Positions 23,368 to 35,329 of a stretch of DNA of 64,000 nt are shown one piece after another. Where the stretch lies: contig NC_088926.1 in NCBI RefSeq assembly GCF_038396675.1, positions 24,181,001-24,245,000 of the forward strand, in the 5' to 3' direction. The first letter of the stretch is position 1. Each line of letters begins with the position of its first letter. The notes below the pieces were generated by a model that was not told the DNA's origin, made no database searches, and saw nothing but the letters and a program-made list of their open reading frames with translations. This DNA is from Hydra vulgaris (lineage: Eukaryota > Cnidaria > Hydrozoa > Anthoathecata > Hydridae). The translations under genes were made by a program, and so were the position numbers.

Positions 23368-24242
23368 TTATTCACTTAGTAATTGATCCACTTTTTTTGC
23401 AACTGTTTTACAACCTGTTGCTGAAAACCATGGTTTTTCATCCGGAAAATAATGAAGTTCATCAGCAATAGCTTCCAAAGTGGAATTTTTAAAACTGTAA
23501 TTTTTATTTTTTATATCTGCTTCTGCGCATTGTTTGACATGTTTCCTCTCCAAAGGAAGAAAAGGAACATAAACGTTTATTAATGCCCTTTTAATGATGT
23601 TTGAGTCATTAAATCCACCCTTTGAATTTAAGGCAATAATAGCTATACGTTTTTCTAAATCTTTACTGACAATTGACTCCCTAGACCTATTACTTTTATA
23701 ATGTCTAACAATATAATCGCTTATCATGTCACCAGCAACATTGCTTAGAAAAATAAATATATTTTTGCGATAATCTCGACCATCTACTGCAGCGTGGTAG
23801 TCTAAAAAAGGAGTCATAACGTCGGAAAGACCCACTGGCATGAAATCAAACTCATCAAAAACAAATAACATGCGATAACATTGCTCTGAATTATTCTGAA
23901 TAAGCTCAATTAATTCGTCTTTGTATTCATTTAAATTATTACTATTTTTAAAATGTATTGATGCAACTTTAAATTGATAAAACTTACTTTTTATACCTTT
24001 TTTGAATAAAGAATTGGCAACAATTTGCGAAATAAAAGTTTTACCAGTTCCAGTCCATCCATGAAAAGACATGACCAAAGGTGATTTTGGATCTTTATTT
24101 TTAATATGAGACTTAACAGCTTTACTAACAAGTTTATTGGCTAAGTGTTGGCCGAAAACCTTTTCATTCAATTCGTTTTCCAAACCTGAAAGATCCTCAA
24201 TCAACCATTGATCATTGCAGCATTCGTTATTTTTACAGAAAT
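23368..24242 (-). CDS. torsin A, exon 2 (AAA+ ATPase domain)
   Basis: Torsins are AAA+ ATPases of the ER lumen and nuclear envelope that work with LAP1/LULL1-type activators. This 875-nt exon begins after an acceptor (TTTACTTTTTAG) and ends at the stop at 23368. Joined to exon 1 it gives about 337 residues; human torsin-1A has 332. Visible: the Cys motif NECC (53-55), the FGQHL motif (76-80), Walker A GWTGTGKT (108-115), Walker B FVFDE (Asp176-Glu177), sensor 1 Asn in FIFLSN (about 214), the YVPFLPLERKHV block, and sensor 2 Cys in GCK (about 324). Most animal torsins end Walker A in Asn; here it is Thr, as in ordinary AAA+ proteins. No stop or frameshift is seen. Confidence 0.92.
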
Positions 24243-24719
24243 CTAAAAAGTAAATAATAATAATACATTTTCAAATTTAAAAATAAAGTTTTTTTAAAAT
24301 AACTTCATTATTAAATAAATTCTATTTGTCTTGAAAACATTGACACAGTCTTTAAAAGCTTAAACTACAATAAACCTGAATTTATTAGGTGACACGGGCC
24401 TCGTCAGAGGCAATTCTACAAATAAAATGATGGGGAGATGGGGCGTGAATGCTTAAAAAATACCGAGTGGTTTCTACAAAAAAAAAAAGAAAAAAAAAAT
24501 CCCCAAAAATAAAACTCACCCGAATTTTAATCGCGTTTGTGATTTCAGACATTACTTTTAGAAACAGTTTTTCCCAGATTCGAAGCATTAAAATGTTTCT
24601 TACGCGTTAGACCCTTTTTTATAAACAAAGAAACATTTATTTATTAAATATCTTATCAGAAATCAGAGTAAAAATATACAAAACTTAAAATTAAAAAAAA
24701 GTTATAACAAAAGTTTAAT

Positions 24720-25070
24720 ACAATCTTAGTTAAGTCAAGTTCTTTAATACATCTCGAACTACTTTTTAGAGAGCTAATAATTGAATCTAAACTGCACAAT
24801 AATCTTCGCATAACATCTTCATTAGTGACTTTTCTTGAATATTTTCTTGTATAGTGTTCTCTTTATTTCGACAATTCTGAGCTTCCTCAAAAAGAAGACT
24901 GGTGCTGGTTTATCTCTTACAACTTGAGAACTATGAATTAAAATTTTATGTACAATTTGAGACATTGGAAACCATGGGTACAGAGAAACGTAGAGCTCTG
25001 CTGTTTCTTTGGCATATTTTTTAAGTTCATCAGCGTTAATTTGATTTTTGCACGATAAAACACAAAGAAT
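24720..25070 (-). pseudogene. C-terminal part of a transposon-derived protein
   Basis: The minus strand encodes YAKETAELYVSLYPWFPMSQ, IVHKILIHSSQVVRD and FFLEEAQNCRNKENTIQENI. The pattern (MSxxVHKILIHG, then SEEAxEARNK) is known to me as the C-terminal end of an abundant cnidarian and arthropod transposon protein without a settled name. An in-frame stop follows. The 5' side is cut by the element at 25073. Confidence 0.5.
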
Positions 25071-25849
25071 TAGGGGCCATCCATGATGTCAGTAAATGTA
25101 GGGAGGGGGGGAGAGGGGAAGGTTAATAAAAAATTTGACAAGAATTGACAATATGGTGGAAGGGGGGGGGGTTTGTTGAGACCAAAATGATGACAATTTA
25201 AAAAAAAAATTAAGTTTATTCGAGCAGATTTTAAAGGTATTTACATGTGCAATGTGGTATAGAAATGGCATGTTTGCTTAGTGGGGAATTCGATGTAAGT
25301 TTTTCAGAGACATTAAATAAATTAAAAATTTACCAACATTTTACTATGGTATTACCATTTGACTGAAAATCTAATTATTTACAGATATCAACAATTTGTA
25401 TATAAATTTAACAATCGTTATTCTCACCCTAGGGGATTATAAAATGTGTTTCAAAGCAAACACATAGGGTCATTTGTCATTATTTCAAATACAATTGTTA
25501 TTATTATCGAAGATCACTTCAACAACCCATGGGAAGATGATGAGTGATTGAATTTATATTATAGATATAGAATAAAATTTTGACTAGTTTGTTCATTATT
25601 TGACGAGGTATCAACTATTCTATAATATAACTTGCTGAGATCTACTATTATATAAATGTATAATTTAACCAGAAAAAAATCAATGGTATTACCGCATATT
25701 TTTAATGTTACTTTAGAACGAGGAAGGAGGGGGGTACAAAAACTGATATCGTATATAAAGGAGGGCTGGCCAGAAATTGTCAGGCTTTAACACACGGGGG
25801 AAGGAGGGAGGGGGTCGAAAAATCACTGACATTTATGGACAGTCCCTTA
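25070..25849. mobile_element. 774-bp non-autonomous transposon, TTA target duplication
   Basis: The ends GGGGCCATCCATGATGTCAG (25073) and, from the right, GGGACTGTCCATAAATGTCA (25846) are imperfect inverted repeats. TTA flanks both sides (25070-25072 and 25847-25849), a 3-bp duplication as in PIF/Harbinger-like elements. The interior has G-rich patches but no open frame. It interrupts the preceding transposon protein. Confidence 0.75.
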
Positions 25850-26740
25850 CGTAGAAACGTTTACATGAGATTTTTTATCTAATTTTTTTATCTATATTTT
25901 TTTTCTTCTGAAAAAGTTTTATTTTTTTTAACTTACATCTATATTTAATAAATATAAACTTAAATGAGATCAAATTACTGAAAGTTTATATTTTTAATTT
26001 GAATAGAGGTGGTGGGGGAAGGGGAGGGGGTTAGTGGACGCCCTATTATGATGTATAATGCACAAAACTTGTATAATCTTGTAAAAGATAAATTTTATTG
26101 TATGTGTTGTAAGTTGTATTCAATTTACAACAATTTCAATTATTAACTTCAATTATTTTGATAACAATCTATTTATAAGAATTAAACATTTTTAAAAATA
26201 GGGTTTGTTAAACAATCACCACCACATTCCCTGCAACTCTAAGATATTTTCTCATACTCTCATATTTAGTTGTGGTCTAGAATAAAATTTTAGTATTTTA
26301 TAATCTTATAGTATGAAAAAATTTTGTAAAAAAACTCTTTTGCATGAAAACAATATGCATATTTTACGATTAAAGTGGTGGTTGTTCTGCACCACCTCGA
26401 TCCTCCAAGATACGCCCAGTGGCGAGAAGTTAATATAAAATCGTAGCCCAATGTTACACCTATATTTTGATACGAAGATTTATGTATTCGAATAAAATTA
26501 AAGAAGTAATAAAAATTTAGATATATAAAAACTAAATTTTTTTTTAGAATTGTTCGATTTTAATAATTTTCACCATTAAAACACTGTATTGAAACTCTTT
26601 CAGCAATATCATTCTTTCATTGGAAAGGGTTTAATTCACTAGCTTATTTGTTACGTTTAAGACCCTACAGTCTAATGTTGAACCCGGTATATTATATTAC
26701 CATTTATTGAAAACCAACCCATATGTCCGTCCACCTTGGC
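25850..26740. other. intronic AT-rich DNA, no feature recognised
   Basis: Only short G-rich patches (near 26010-26040) and ordinary AT-rich sequence are seen. Confidence 0.5.
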
Positions 26741-26747
26741 CAAATAA

Positions 26748-26854
26748 TTGTAATTTAAGGATGAATCCTTGTAATTTAAGGATGAAACCTTGTAATTTAA
26801 GGATGAATCCTTAAATTACCTTGTAATTTAAGGATTCATCCTTAAATTACAAGG
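26748..26854. repeat. 21-bp direct repeats running into a 67-bp palindrome
   Basis: TTGTAATTTAAGGATGAATCC starts at 26748, 26769 and 26790 (21-bp period). From 26788 the sequence folds: arms 26788-26819 and 26823-26854 are exact 32-bp reverse complements with spacer CTT. Confidence 0.95.
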
Positions 26855-27052
26855 TAAATTAAGGCAATAAAATTAAAAACACAAAGTACATTTTCTGAGA
26901 ATCTATATTATAAAATTTTCTCAACTACAACTATTATGTTGTATTTATGTATACATCTCAATTACATCTTATGATTTCTTATTTACAACTTTCATGTTTC
27001 AAATTACATCTACGATTCTTAATTACAATTTTCCTTTTCGTGATTACATGCT

Positions 27053-29441
27053 ACCTAGTAAACACAGATTGGTTCAGAATTGGTCAATATTTAGTCGAAA
27101 CTGGTCGAAAAATGGATAAAACGTTTAGCGACATATTATTGACTAAAAATCGACGCTTGATTTGAAATGTAGATTTGAAACTTTTTTAATATATACGTTT
27201 ACTAAACATCAAACTAACGTTCAGAATATTGACTTACATTAGTCAATATTGTAAACCTTTAATCGAGCTTAACTAAATGTAAATATTTATAGATTTAAAA
27301 TCTAGGCTTTAAATCTTTTAATATATACGTTTATTAAACGTCGATCACGCGTTTACATTATTGACTAATATAAGTTATTCTAAACGTTTTTATTATAAAG
27401 TTTTATTATTATTATATAAAATTATTAAATTATTCTAAATGTCGTTATTCTAAACGTTTGATCAACGTTTAATAAACATATATTATATTAAAATAAATTA
27501 ATACAGCCATTAGTCAGAAGACTCACATAACAGCATAAATCATGCGGTTTAAATAGGCATAATTAAAACGAAATAAAAAAAAACAACAAAAATAAAGGCA
27601 TTAGAAAGTAGACATCTAAAAACACATAGTATTATGAAAATATAGATGTTGAAATAATTTCAACAAATTGCATATTCTTGCCACAAACGCAACAGGTAAC
27701 ATCAGTTGAATATTTCAATTTTATTAAACTATAATAAGTAAATATTTGTATTGAAGTGATGAATACACATGAACATTATTATTTATTACTTTATTCAAAT
27801 ATAATCAGCAAACAATTTGTATCGCTTCTCATCTCTAATTAAAGATAAGATGAGAATGTTTAGAAAAACTTAGAGTCTAATGTTGTTATATAAATCAAAA
27901 ACAATTAAAAACTGACAAGAGCATGACTATCTACAATCAGTTGTAGTAACTTTAATTAAATATATAAAACAAATGGCGGACTTTAAAACGACACACCCTT
28001 GACTCTGTTAAATAAAGAATATTTTTGATTTACTCCAAAAAAATTCTTTTTCATTGACTAAATAATTAAATTAGACTTAACTGCGTTTTCAAGATTCATT
28101 TCCCTTCAACAACTAAAAGCAAAACGACTGATAAATAAATAATAAACGAGTTTTGGGTGCGGACATTTTAATTCATTGAAGTTCTTTTTGAAAAAGCACT
28201 TTTTGCGACCTACCTTCCTAAATGCCAACAATTTAATGGACTCTGATTTCATAGAAATTATTGATGGTTACATTGACACAGTTAAAAAATATGAGTTGCT
28301 GGTCTCTTGTTATGAAAGTCCTGCTGCAAGAACTTTTTTCGAAAGTTTTATAAACAGTTTAAATTCATTTTGTAAGCCCTAGTATGATTGTGTAACAGTA
28401 GGTATTCATCTTTGCTATAATCAAGATGTTTAATAACTAAATATTTATATTTTTAATTTAGATGCATATAAGCTTAATTTGGTTACATTTGCTAAAGAAA
28501 ATTGGTGAAACAGAGCTGGTAAAAACCACTGCATATGTTATGTCGCAACGTTACTAACTTTTTTACTGTCAAAAATAAACATGGATGGTACAGGAAATTT
28601 TGAAAAACTTCCATTCAGAAAATCCTCTATATGTAAAGTTGTTCTGTGTAATTCCAATTTTAATTTATGAATGTACATTTAAAATGCTAACTATTTTACC
28701 CTATTTTTTGCAGTTACAAAATCAGACGATCAGGATACGAATGTAGAAGATGATGTTCCACAAGAACAGGTGCAGGATAAACAAGCGGCAGACGGTATAT
28801 AAGAAAGATTTTTGATGATGCATTGATAAAAACAGTGATCCAAAATAAATGTTTATGAGTTTATTAATTTTATTAGTATTCTTTAACTTAATCTTAATGT
28901 AAACTTATTTTCTGCTAATGAGATTAAATTTAAAAAATACTTGATAGAAATTGTTACTATGAAATTTCCACTAGAAAAAGCTCGATCATTTAATTTCTTT
29001 TAATTATCGAAGCATAAACAAGTATAATGCACAATATATCTTATTTATATATTTTATTACTTTTATAACTATATCTTATTTACAAATTTCAAGACCTATA
29101 TAGGTCTTATCACTTATATAAACTTAAAAAGTTATAATGTAATTTTAATTTATTATAAGTTTTAAAACTTAAATAAATTAAAATTACGTTAACTAAATCA
29201 AAGAGACTATTAGACAAGATCTAAAGGTTTAATATACGTTTATTTTGACAAAATCTAAACGCTTTATATATATATAGTAATCCTATAATAAACGTCTAAA
29301 ATACGTTTAAATATAGACCTTTTATGGACGTTTATTCTAAACATTAACCTGGATTTCATTCTAAACAGATAATTGACCAAATTTGAACATTTTGTTGAAA
29401 CGTTGTTTTGACGTTTAATAGACGTTTGTGTGTTTACTGGG
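27053..29441 (+). mobile_element. DUF4806-like element, copy 1, CCAGTAAACACA ends
   Basis: The left end CTAGTAAACACA (about 27054) and the right end (reverse complement CCCAGTAAACACACAAACGT) enclose about 2.4 kb. Both subterminal regions are packed with AAACGTTTA/ATAAACGTATA-like repeats. TAC adjoins both ends and may be the target duplication. A rearranged, inverted second copy lies at 45366-47345, and matching sequence starts and stops near the same termini there, which supports a mobile unit. The class is unknown. Confidence 0.65.
28165..28800 (+). pseudogene. DUF4806-like protein gene inside the element, split
   Basis: An exon-like stretch to 28380 contains IDTVKKYELLVSCYESPAAR, resembling the start of the DUF4806 domain (a PIxTxEEFxxFExxL type motif) found in many transposon-associated proteins. 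A second block near 28580-28650 (GNFEKLPFRKSSICKVVL) fits the later part of that domain. A further acidic piece at 28716-28797 (DVPQEQVQDKQAADG) follows a TTTTTTGCAG acceptor-like site. Stops separate the blocks, so it is either multi-exon or decayed. The copy at 46.6-45.8 kb preserves the same blocks. Confidence 0.45.
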
Positions 29442-29790
29442 TACGTTTCTTAATTACAACTTTTAAGTTCTCAATTACATTTAAAAAGGTGTAGCGCTAA
29501 ATTTGATCATTTTATTCAATACTTTGCTTATTTTCAATTTCAATAGTATGCATAATTTCTCTTGTTTTGAATGCAAAACTCTTGTTTTGAAAACAAATTA
29601 TTTCAGCAGGTTTCAAATAAATATTAATCAAAGTTACATGGCGATCGAACTTAGGCGATTTTACAGAATCTATTATAAAATTTAAATAAAATAAAATTTC
29701 ACAGTATCTTTAATAAAATTTAACCAAAATAGGATTTCACAAAGGAAATCAGACAAATTCTCAAATATTTTTTCGTTACATATTTTTTAA

Positions 29791-30000
29791 TGGCTGGATA
29801 GCTCAGTTGGTTAGAGCGTCAAACGAAATGTTAAAACCTGGACTGTTGTACGATACGGGTTCAAATCCTGCCACTGCCAATTCAGCGCTTGAATAGTACT
29901 TCTGTACGCTAAAATGCTAGTCAATAATGGACGCTACATTGGATTAGTCTCAATGAATATTTGTGGCTGTTCCTATGCTAACCCAACAATACTTTTGGAT
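29791..30000 (+). repeat. tRNA-derived SINE-like sequence
   Basis: TAGCTCAGTTGGTTAGAGC (an A-box-like promoter) is followed about 45 bp later by GGTTCAAATCC (B box), and the ends TGGC/GCCA can pair. An extra AAACGAAATGTTAAAACC stretch spoils the anticodon arm, making the head 89 nt. A tRNA-unrelated body (CAGCGCTTGAATAGTACTTC onward) follows. It reads as a SINE; it is not a working tRNA gene. Confidence 0.6.
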
Positions 30001-30418
30001 ATGACATTTTATAGCAAAATATAGCATGAAAATTCAAACTATTTAAAAAAAATAAATGAATGTTTAAATTACAACTACAAAAATTAAAAAACTCAGACAT
30101 TCAAAATTAAAAGCAGAGATTTTTCAGATTTTTCTGATGCTCGCCTAACTTTACTCAATCAATCTTAAAATAGTTATTTTCTTTTGTGATAAGTTTACCA
30201 TCAATAAGGGCAGCTTGTTTTTATTTCTGTAGTTTCTCTTATAGCTTAATGCTGTCGTAAAAAGTCAAAACACTGTAACTTAAAAAATCGTTTTGACATC
30301 GTAAACTTTACAAACATAATTGAATGCGAGAGTTACTGTCTTTTGGCTCTGTCTATCTCAAAAATTGGTACTTATACCTCAGATTACATGAAACCGTGCA
30401 GAGTTACTGTAAATGTTA

Positions 30419-30482
30419 CGTTTTAAAAAAAACACTCAAAAACAAATGTTACGTTTAAAAAAAAACACTCAAAAACAACTTT
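30419..30482. repeat. duplicated 31-bp segment
   Basis: GTTACGTTTTAAAAAAAACA and the following CTCAAAAACAA occur twice in direct tandem with one length difference in the A-run. Confidence 0.8.
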
Positions 30483-30499
30483 GAACAAGAACATTGAAC

Positions 30500-31250
30500 A
30501 GTCAGATTCAAGATTGGCTGCTTGTTCCAAGCGATAAAAAAGTGAAGACTTTTTTGTTAAGACAAGACAAGACAAGAGTATAAAGCTGAGTTATCAACAA
30601 ATAGAGCCACTTTAGATGTAAGATTGTCAAGAAGATCGTTAATGTAGAAAACAAAATAATAGAAAAAAATAAAATCTTGCAGTATCCAGGAAGTTACTGG
30701 AAATAAAGAAGAGTATTGGCTTTTAAGGATGACTTTAAAAACTGCAGTTAGAAAAAACTTAATAACCTAAAGACTTTAAAAAAAGAAACTAATAAGAGAA
30801 AGAAGAAAATTGGAGGATAGTTAGAGAGGTCAGAGTGTTTTCTAGAGTTTTTAAAAAATTTGAACCACTTATTTAGCACTTGTAAATAGTTTAGCAAAAA
30901 TTAAAGAGAAATTTGGAAACTTTTGTAAGACTATGATGAAAATGTTGTCTGGAGCCATAGAAGAGCCTGAATAGAAAAATTTAGACTTGACTTTAGCAAA
31001 GGATGCGAAGGAAGGAATGATGTCTAACAATGGATTATTCATTTTAACTGGAATAGCCATTGGATTCAAGAGTCAAGTTAGAGGAAATGTGCCATATATA
31101 AAGTTTTCATAAAATGGAAGAAGTTGGAAATTAAAATTTGACTTGGAGTATCAATTGATAAAAAAAGAACAAAAGTTGAAGATGACGTCAAGAAGTGGCA
31201 GGAGATACAATCAAGATTACTAGATTTCATTAAATTCAAAATTTTGGTTG
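30500..31250 (-). mobile_element. jockey-like LINE fragment, RT N-terminal part
   Basis: The minus strand at 31069-30869 reads PVKMNNPLLDIIPSFASFAK, SKFFYSGSSMAPDNIFIIVL and NFSLIFAKLF, the segment that precedes the palm in this LINE family. Degraded YRPIS- and FADD-neighbourhood remnants continue down to about 30.5 kb. It is not open. Confidence 0.65.
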
Positions 31251-31900
31251 AAAAATAAAGTACATTAGAGAATTATTTTTCGGACAAAGCATATTTGTGG
31301 CAGCTGACAAAAATAACGATAATTATAATTTGACAAAAATAACGATAAATAGAAGAATATTTAAAAATATGTTAATATAACGACAAAAAAAAAAAAGACA
31401 ATGCACCCAAACAATACTTACAATGGTATATCTTATGATTTTTAAATTTGATAACCAAACAAACTTAAAAATCACATCAAATAATCAATCATAATTATAT
31501 AGGTGTAATGCGTAAGTCTGTGCTGTTCATGTCGTTCAGTAGAGTCTCTTGTTGTTAGTGACCAGCATAAAAGATTTATCTCTGAACTACTCCAAGGCAG
31601 CCCAGTCATACTTAAAAACCATGATAGATTTAACACCTATGCGTGGATTTATAACTGATTTCAGATTCTAAAAACTAGCCCAGGCGTATTCCAGAGACAA
31701 ACATCTACTTCCGCAGCAACAGTAATTGTTTTTAGAAAATAGTCATGCTTGACGACCGTAATACTAACCCTTATAGGCAAGACCCAATATAAAAATGAAG
31801 TACATTAAAATAGAAGAGAATTGTTTTTCAAACAAAGGTTATTTTGACAGTTGTCAAGACAAAAAAAAATGATTAACAAAATTTGTCTATTGGAGAAGAT
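31250..31900. other. intronic DNA, unassigned
   Basis: It contains a short duplicated ATTTGACAAAAATAACGATAA motif (near 31.31-31.35 kb) and unassigned moderately GC sequence at 31500-31790. No gene can be supported. Confidence 0.4.
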
Positions 31901-33110
31901 TTTGGCAATGAAGATCAAGACTAGAAAATGGAAATACTACTGGAAAGAGAATAAATTTTTTAGAACTAGTTTATTTGTTGGCAAAATATGACTCCATGCT
32001 ACGTAAACACATTCTAAAAACCAAACTAGGGAAAAAAAAATTCTTTATCTTACTTGCCACCTACTATTCAAAACAAGTTGTTTTGACGAAACTGGAAATT
32101 TCATAGAACTTGTTCATTTGTTGGCAAAGTATGACCCCCATGTTTTTTGAGACTTAGTGAAAAAAACCTCAAAAGAATAGTTATTGAACAAGTATTAGAA
32201 GCTAAGTATTTTTTAATGGTGTTTGACAGCACTGATAATTCTTTTAAAGATCAAACCAGCCAAGCTTTATATTACAGTAGGATCAATGGATACCAAGTGT
32301 TTGTTGGAAAAATGCAGAAAAAAAAGGGAAAAATGCTGACTCTACTTCAACTATGATAAAAAAAGTTAGAAAATGATGGAATAGATATTTAAAATTGTAG
32401 AGGACAAGTATACGATAATGTTGCTGAAATATCTGGTCACCTACTGATGTTCAGAAAGAAATTCAGAAATCAACAGAAAAGCAGAACTTGTTGCAAGCAC
32501 TAACCATTTACTAAGCTTAGCAGGTGTGCATGCAGCACCAGTTGCAGTGAACTCTGTTATATTTTTTGGAACTATGGAGCAATTATTCACATTTTACTCT
32601 TCAACTAGTCGCTGAAATGTTTTGGTTTCAGTCATTGGTCAAAGTGTTAAGCACATAATAAAAACACAATAGAATGCAAGGGAAGATGCAGTTATTGTTG
32701 TGAAAAAAAATTATTCGAAAATCTTAAATGATGCGAAGCAACAGGTTTGTGAAAACAAATTTACTAGATCAAATTTACTAGATCAAATGAAAAACAAATA
32801 TACTAGATCAAATGCTAGGGTTGCTGTTACTTACAATTAACAATTTTAGATTTCTTTTATGTTTTCTCGGATTGTGGGAGATCTACCTCCAAACAAAAAG
32901 ATTTGAACATGAATGTGATATCTAACTAGAAGCTTTAAAATTATTTTTAACAGCAGTTGTTTATGGAAAAGAAATTTGTGATAATCTGGGCATAATTATG
33001 GATTGTGGATGTAGAAAAAAGAAACAGATAGCAGGGAAATAATTACATAAAGCTGTGTGAAGTAAATCGATGAATATAAACTTAGCTAAGAATAGAAAAA
33101 AAATTATTTT
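31900..33110 (+). pseudogene. hAT (DUF4371 / zinc-finger MYM type) transposase remnant
   Basis: Plus-strand blocks in changing frames: ELVYLLAKYDSML; EAKYFLMVFDSTDNSFKDQT (32147-32356); the ENDGIDI/RGQVYDNVAEIS zone near 32.38-32.43 kb; LAGVHAAPVAVNSVIFFGTM near 32.52 kb; VIGQSVKHIIKTQ and AREDAVIVVKKNYSKIL near 32.63-32.73 kb. These match the central DUF4371 region of hAT transposases in order. Many stops make it dead. Confidence 0.65.
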
Positions 33111-33740
33111 ACAAACTTGCTGCTCTCACGCTTTGGGCAGGGGGGATGAAATTTTAGGGTTTTTTTTGTTCCAAGTCTCCAATCATTGCAATATTTTGCA
33201 AAGCATCATTATTTAACACATTTTAAAAAAAGAATTTTTGGAGTTTACGCCATGTCTGTTAGCTGTCTCAAACACCAAAAAATGCTGGATCTTTCACTGA
33301 TCTGTGGTTTGATGTCTTCTCTAGGCTTTTTTTCAACATAAAACAAGGAAAACTTCTAATTTAAATGCTTTTCTGTTGTGCTCTGTGATGCGACCGTTAA
33401 GTCTTCTTGGAGCACCTAAAATAACCACAGAAAAAATGTGTATATACATTTTTGAATCACATTGATACGTTTTGATCTTATTTAGTTTACAACAAAAGTT
33501 CGAAAGCCCTTTACCCAATCTTTTTAGGAAACCATTTTAGATTTAGATTTTTTGATCCAAGGCTCCAGTAGCAGCATTTTAAGAAAACAAAGTTTGTCGT
33601 AAGACTGGAAAAAATCTCAAAAATCAACAAAAAATCACTTGACAATAGTTAAAGTGTTAATTTATCTATCGTAATCAGTGACAGTTAGGTACAACGCCTT
33701 TCTTAAATTAATAAGCACAGTGTTTTTTTTTGGTACAGAA
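33110..33740. other. unassigned intronic DNA
   Basis: A minus-strand frame of 61 codons at 33518-33333 (APRRLNGRITEHNRKAF) is probably transposon-derived but I cannot place it. Nothing else is supported. Confidence 0.35.
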
Positions 33741-34150
33741 ACTATAGAGTTATAGAGCAAAATGGTTGACAGAAGACTTGAAAAGATGAAAGTTGTATAA
33801 GTCAAGAAAACATGAAGATGCGAGAGAGTTACAAAGAGTTAAAGAAAAAAAACTAGTTGAATAAAAGCTTTTAGAACATGCAGGGAAAGATAAAACAAAA
33901 GGATGAGACTTTGCTGGATGATGAGTCAAACAAGAATGAGTTTTAGTTAATGGAACTAGAGATGACAACTCCTTTGGGCACGAAAGTTTTTGTCGAAAAG
34001 AGAAAAAGATGCAACTTTACGACGATGGGAGAGAGGCTCGAATTTGGCAGATTAGGCAGGTCCAACTACATTTTGCATTTTTGAACCTTGTCTAGAAGAA
34101 AAAGAGCATCATTAGAAAAAGCAGCCTAAATACGACAACAGCATTTCATA
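33740..34150 (-). mobile_element. jockey-like LINE fragment, ORF2 C-terminus
   Basis: The minus strand at 33968-33750 reads LVPLTKTHSCLTHHPAKSHP, SFPACSKSFYSTSFFS and DLYNFHLFKSSVN, the conserved C-terminal tail of the jockey-like family also present at 52.1-52.6 and 58.8-59.0 kb. Upstream LLDKVQK-type sequence extends to about 34.15 kb. Confidence 0.7.
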
Positions 34151-34491
34151 CAGAGACGAATAAGAGTTTTGTAGAGGTAAAGCTACAGCATTAAATATTA
34201 GTAATGATTAAACATAAATAAAAACTTTCTATAAAATAACTTTGATAGAAGCAAAAAAAAAAAAAAATTCATAGATGGTGATTTAAAAGTTAGACTACTA
34301 ACTTTTAAATCAAATACTAATAAAACATATACTTTTAAAACATATACTGATATATATTATTACCTTTCTCATTTAAATTTTCAATGGACTTCTGATTATA
34401 ATGCGTGCCTAAGAGACCACATATAAAATGAGTTAAAAGATTGAACTATCAATATTTATTACAACAATCAAAATTAGTTATTTAATAAACA

Positions 34492-34494
<3 letters not shown>

Positions 34495-34568
<74 letters not shown>

Positions 34569-34580
34569 TATATATATATA
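34495..34580. repeat. (TA)n with a short (CA)n tract
   Basis: TA dinucleotides interrupted by ACACACACACA at 34555-34567. Confidence 0.9.
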
Positions 34581-34617
34581 TAAATGTACATTTTAAAATA
34601 TATACTTTAACATAATT

Positions 34618-34693
34618 ATGTAATTTTTTATCATTTAAATATGAAATATATCGTTAACAATATATTTTATATTTAAATGATAAAAAATTACAT
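34618..34693. repeat. palindrome, 25-bp arms around a weaker inner hairpin
   Basis: Arms 34618-34642 and 34669-34693 match exactly. The 26-nt centre is itself partly self-complementary around GTTAAC. Confidence 0.9.
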
Positions 34694-34784
34694 CATGTTC
34701 AGTTATATATTATTTTTGTTATTTAATAGTGATATTTTGGTTGCATTAAATCAATATTGCATCCAAATAGTTATCCGATGTCTA

Positions 34785-35060
34785 TCAGTTAGATTATTTG
34801 TGTGATTCGATTTACGTTGGTGAAATGAAAGAAAATATCCACATGTGTTAATGGGGATGAGAGAAACATAACTAAAGGCAACTGGGATGCATCAGGAATA
34901 TTCGACCACGCACAACATTGTAGTGGTACAACTAACTGGACTAAATCAAAAAAAAATTTTGTTACACAAAATAACTGTATGCATAAGATTTGCTAGGCAA
35001 TCGAGATAAAGGGTTGACAATGCTCTAAATTGTAAGAGAAAGTCTTAAATTGCGACAATG
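34785..35060 (+). mobile_element. Penelope-like fragment, GIY-YIG C-terminal part
   Basis: The plus strand gives CDSIYVGEMKENI, a degraded GCIRNI(F)DHA block, CSGTTNWTKSKKI and NCMHKICEAIEI-like pieces, the end of the GIY-YIG endonuclease region of Penelope-like elements. Frames shift several times. No RT portion is attached. Confidence 0.5.
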
Positions 35061-35283
35061 GTAATTTAGTAATGACACGCCATTAGAGACCACTAATTCT
35101 AAATCTGTTACGTTGCAATAACATCATTTTTGTTTTAATAGTTATAAATTTTTTATAACGGTTCACTTCGAAAACCTGAAAATACAACCTTGTTTTGCTC
35201 AACAAGTATGTGTAAGCACATATTAATCAATTTTTTGACTATTATGAATAGATTTTAAAAAAACAACTTCACTTCTGATGGTA

Positions 35284-35321
35284 TGCTTTTTGACACTCAA
35301 TTTTTTGAGTGTCAAAAAGCA
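35284..35321. repeat. perfect palindrome, 17-bp arms
   Basis: TGCTTTTTGACACTCAA pairs exactly with TTGAGTGTCAAAAAGCA across TTTT. It borders the pogo-like remnant. Confidence 0.95.
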
Positions 35322-35329
35322 CACCACGT

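Noticed and set aside
29791-29879. A functional tRNA gene
   Set aside because: The anticodon arm is disrupted by an insertion and the acceptor stem has mismatches; a SINE head explains it better.
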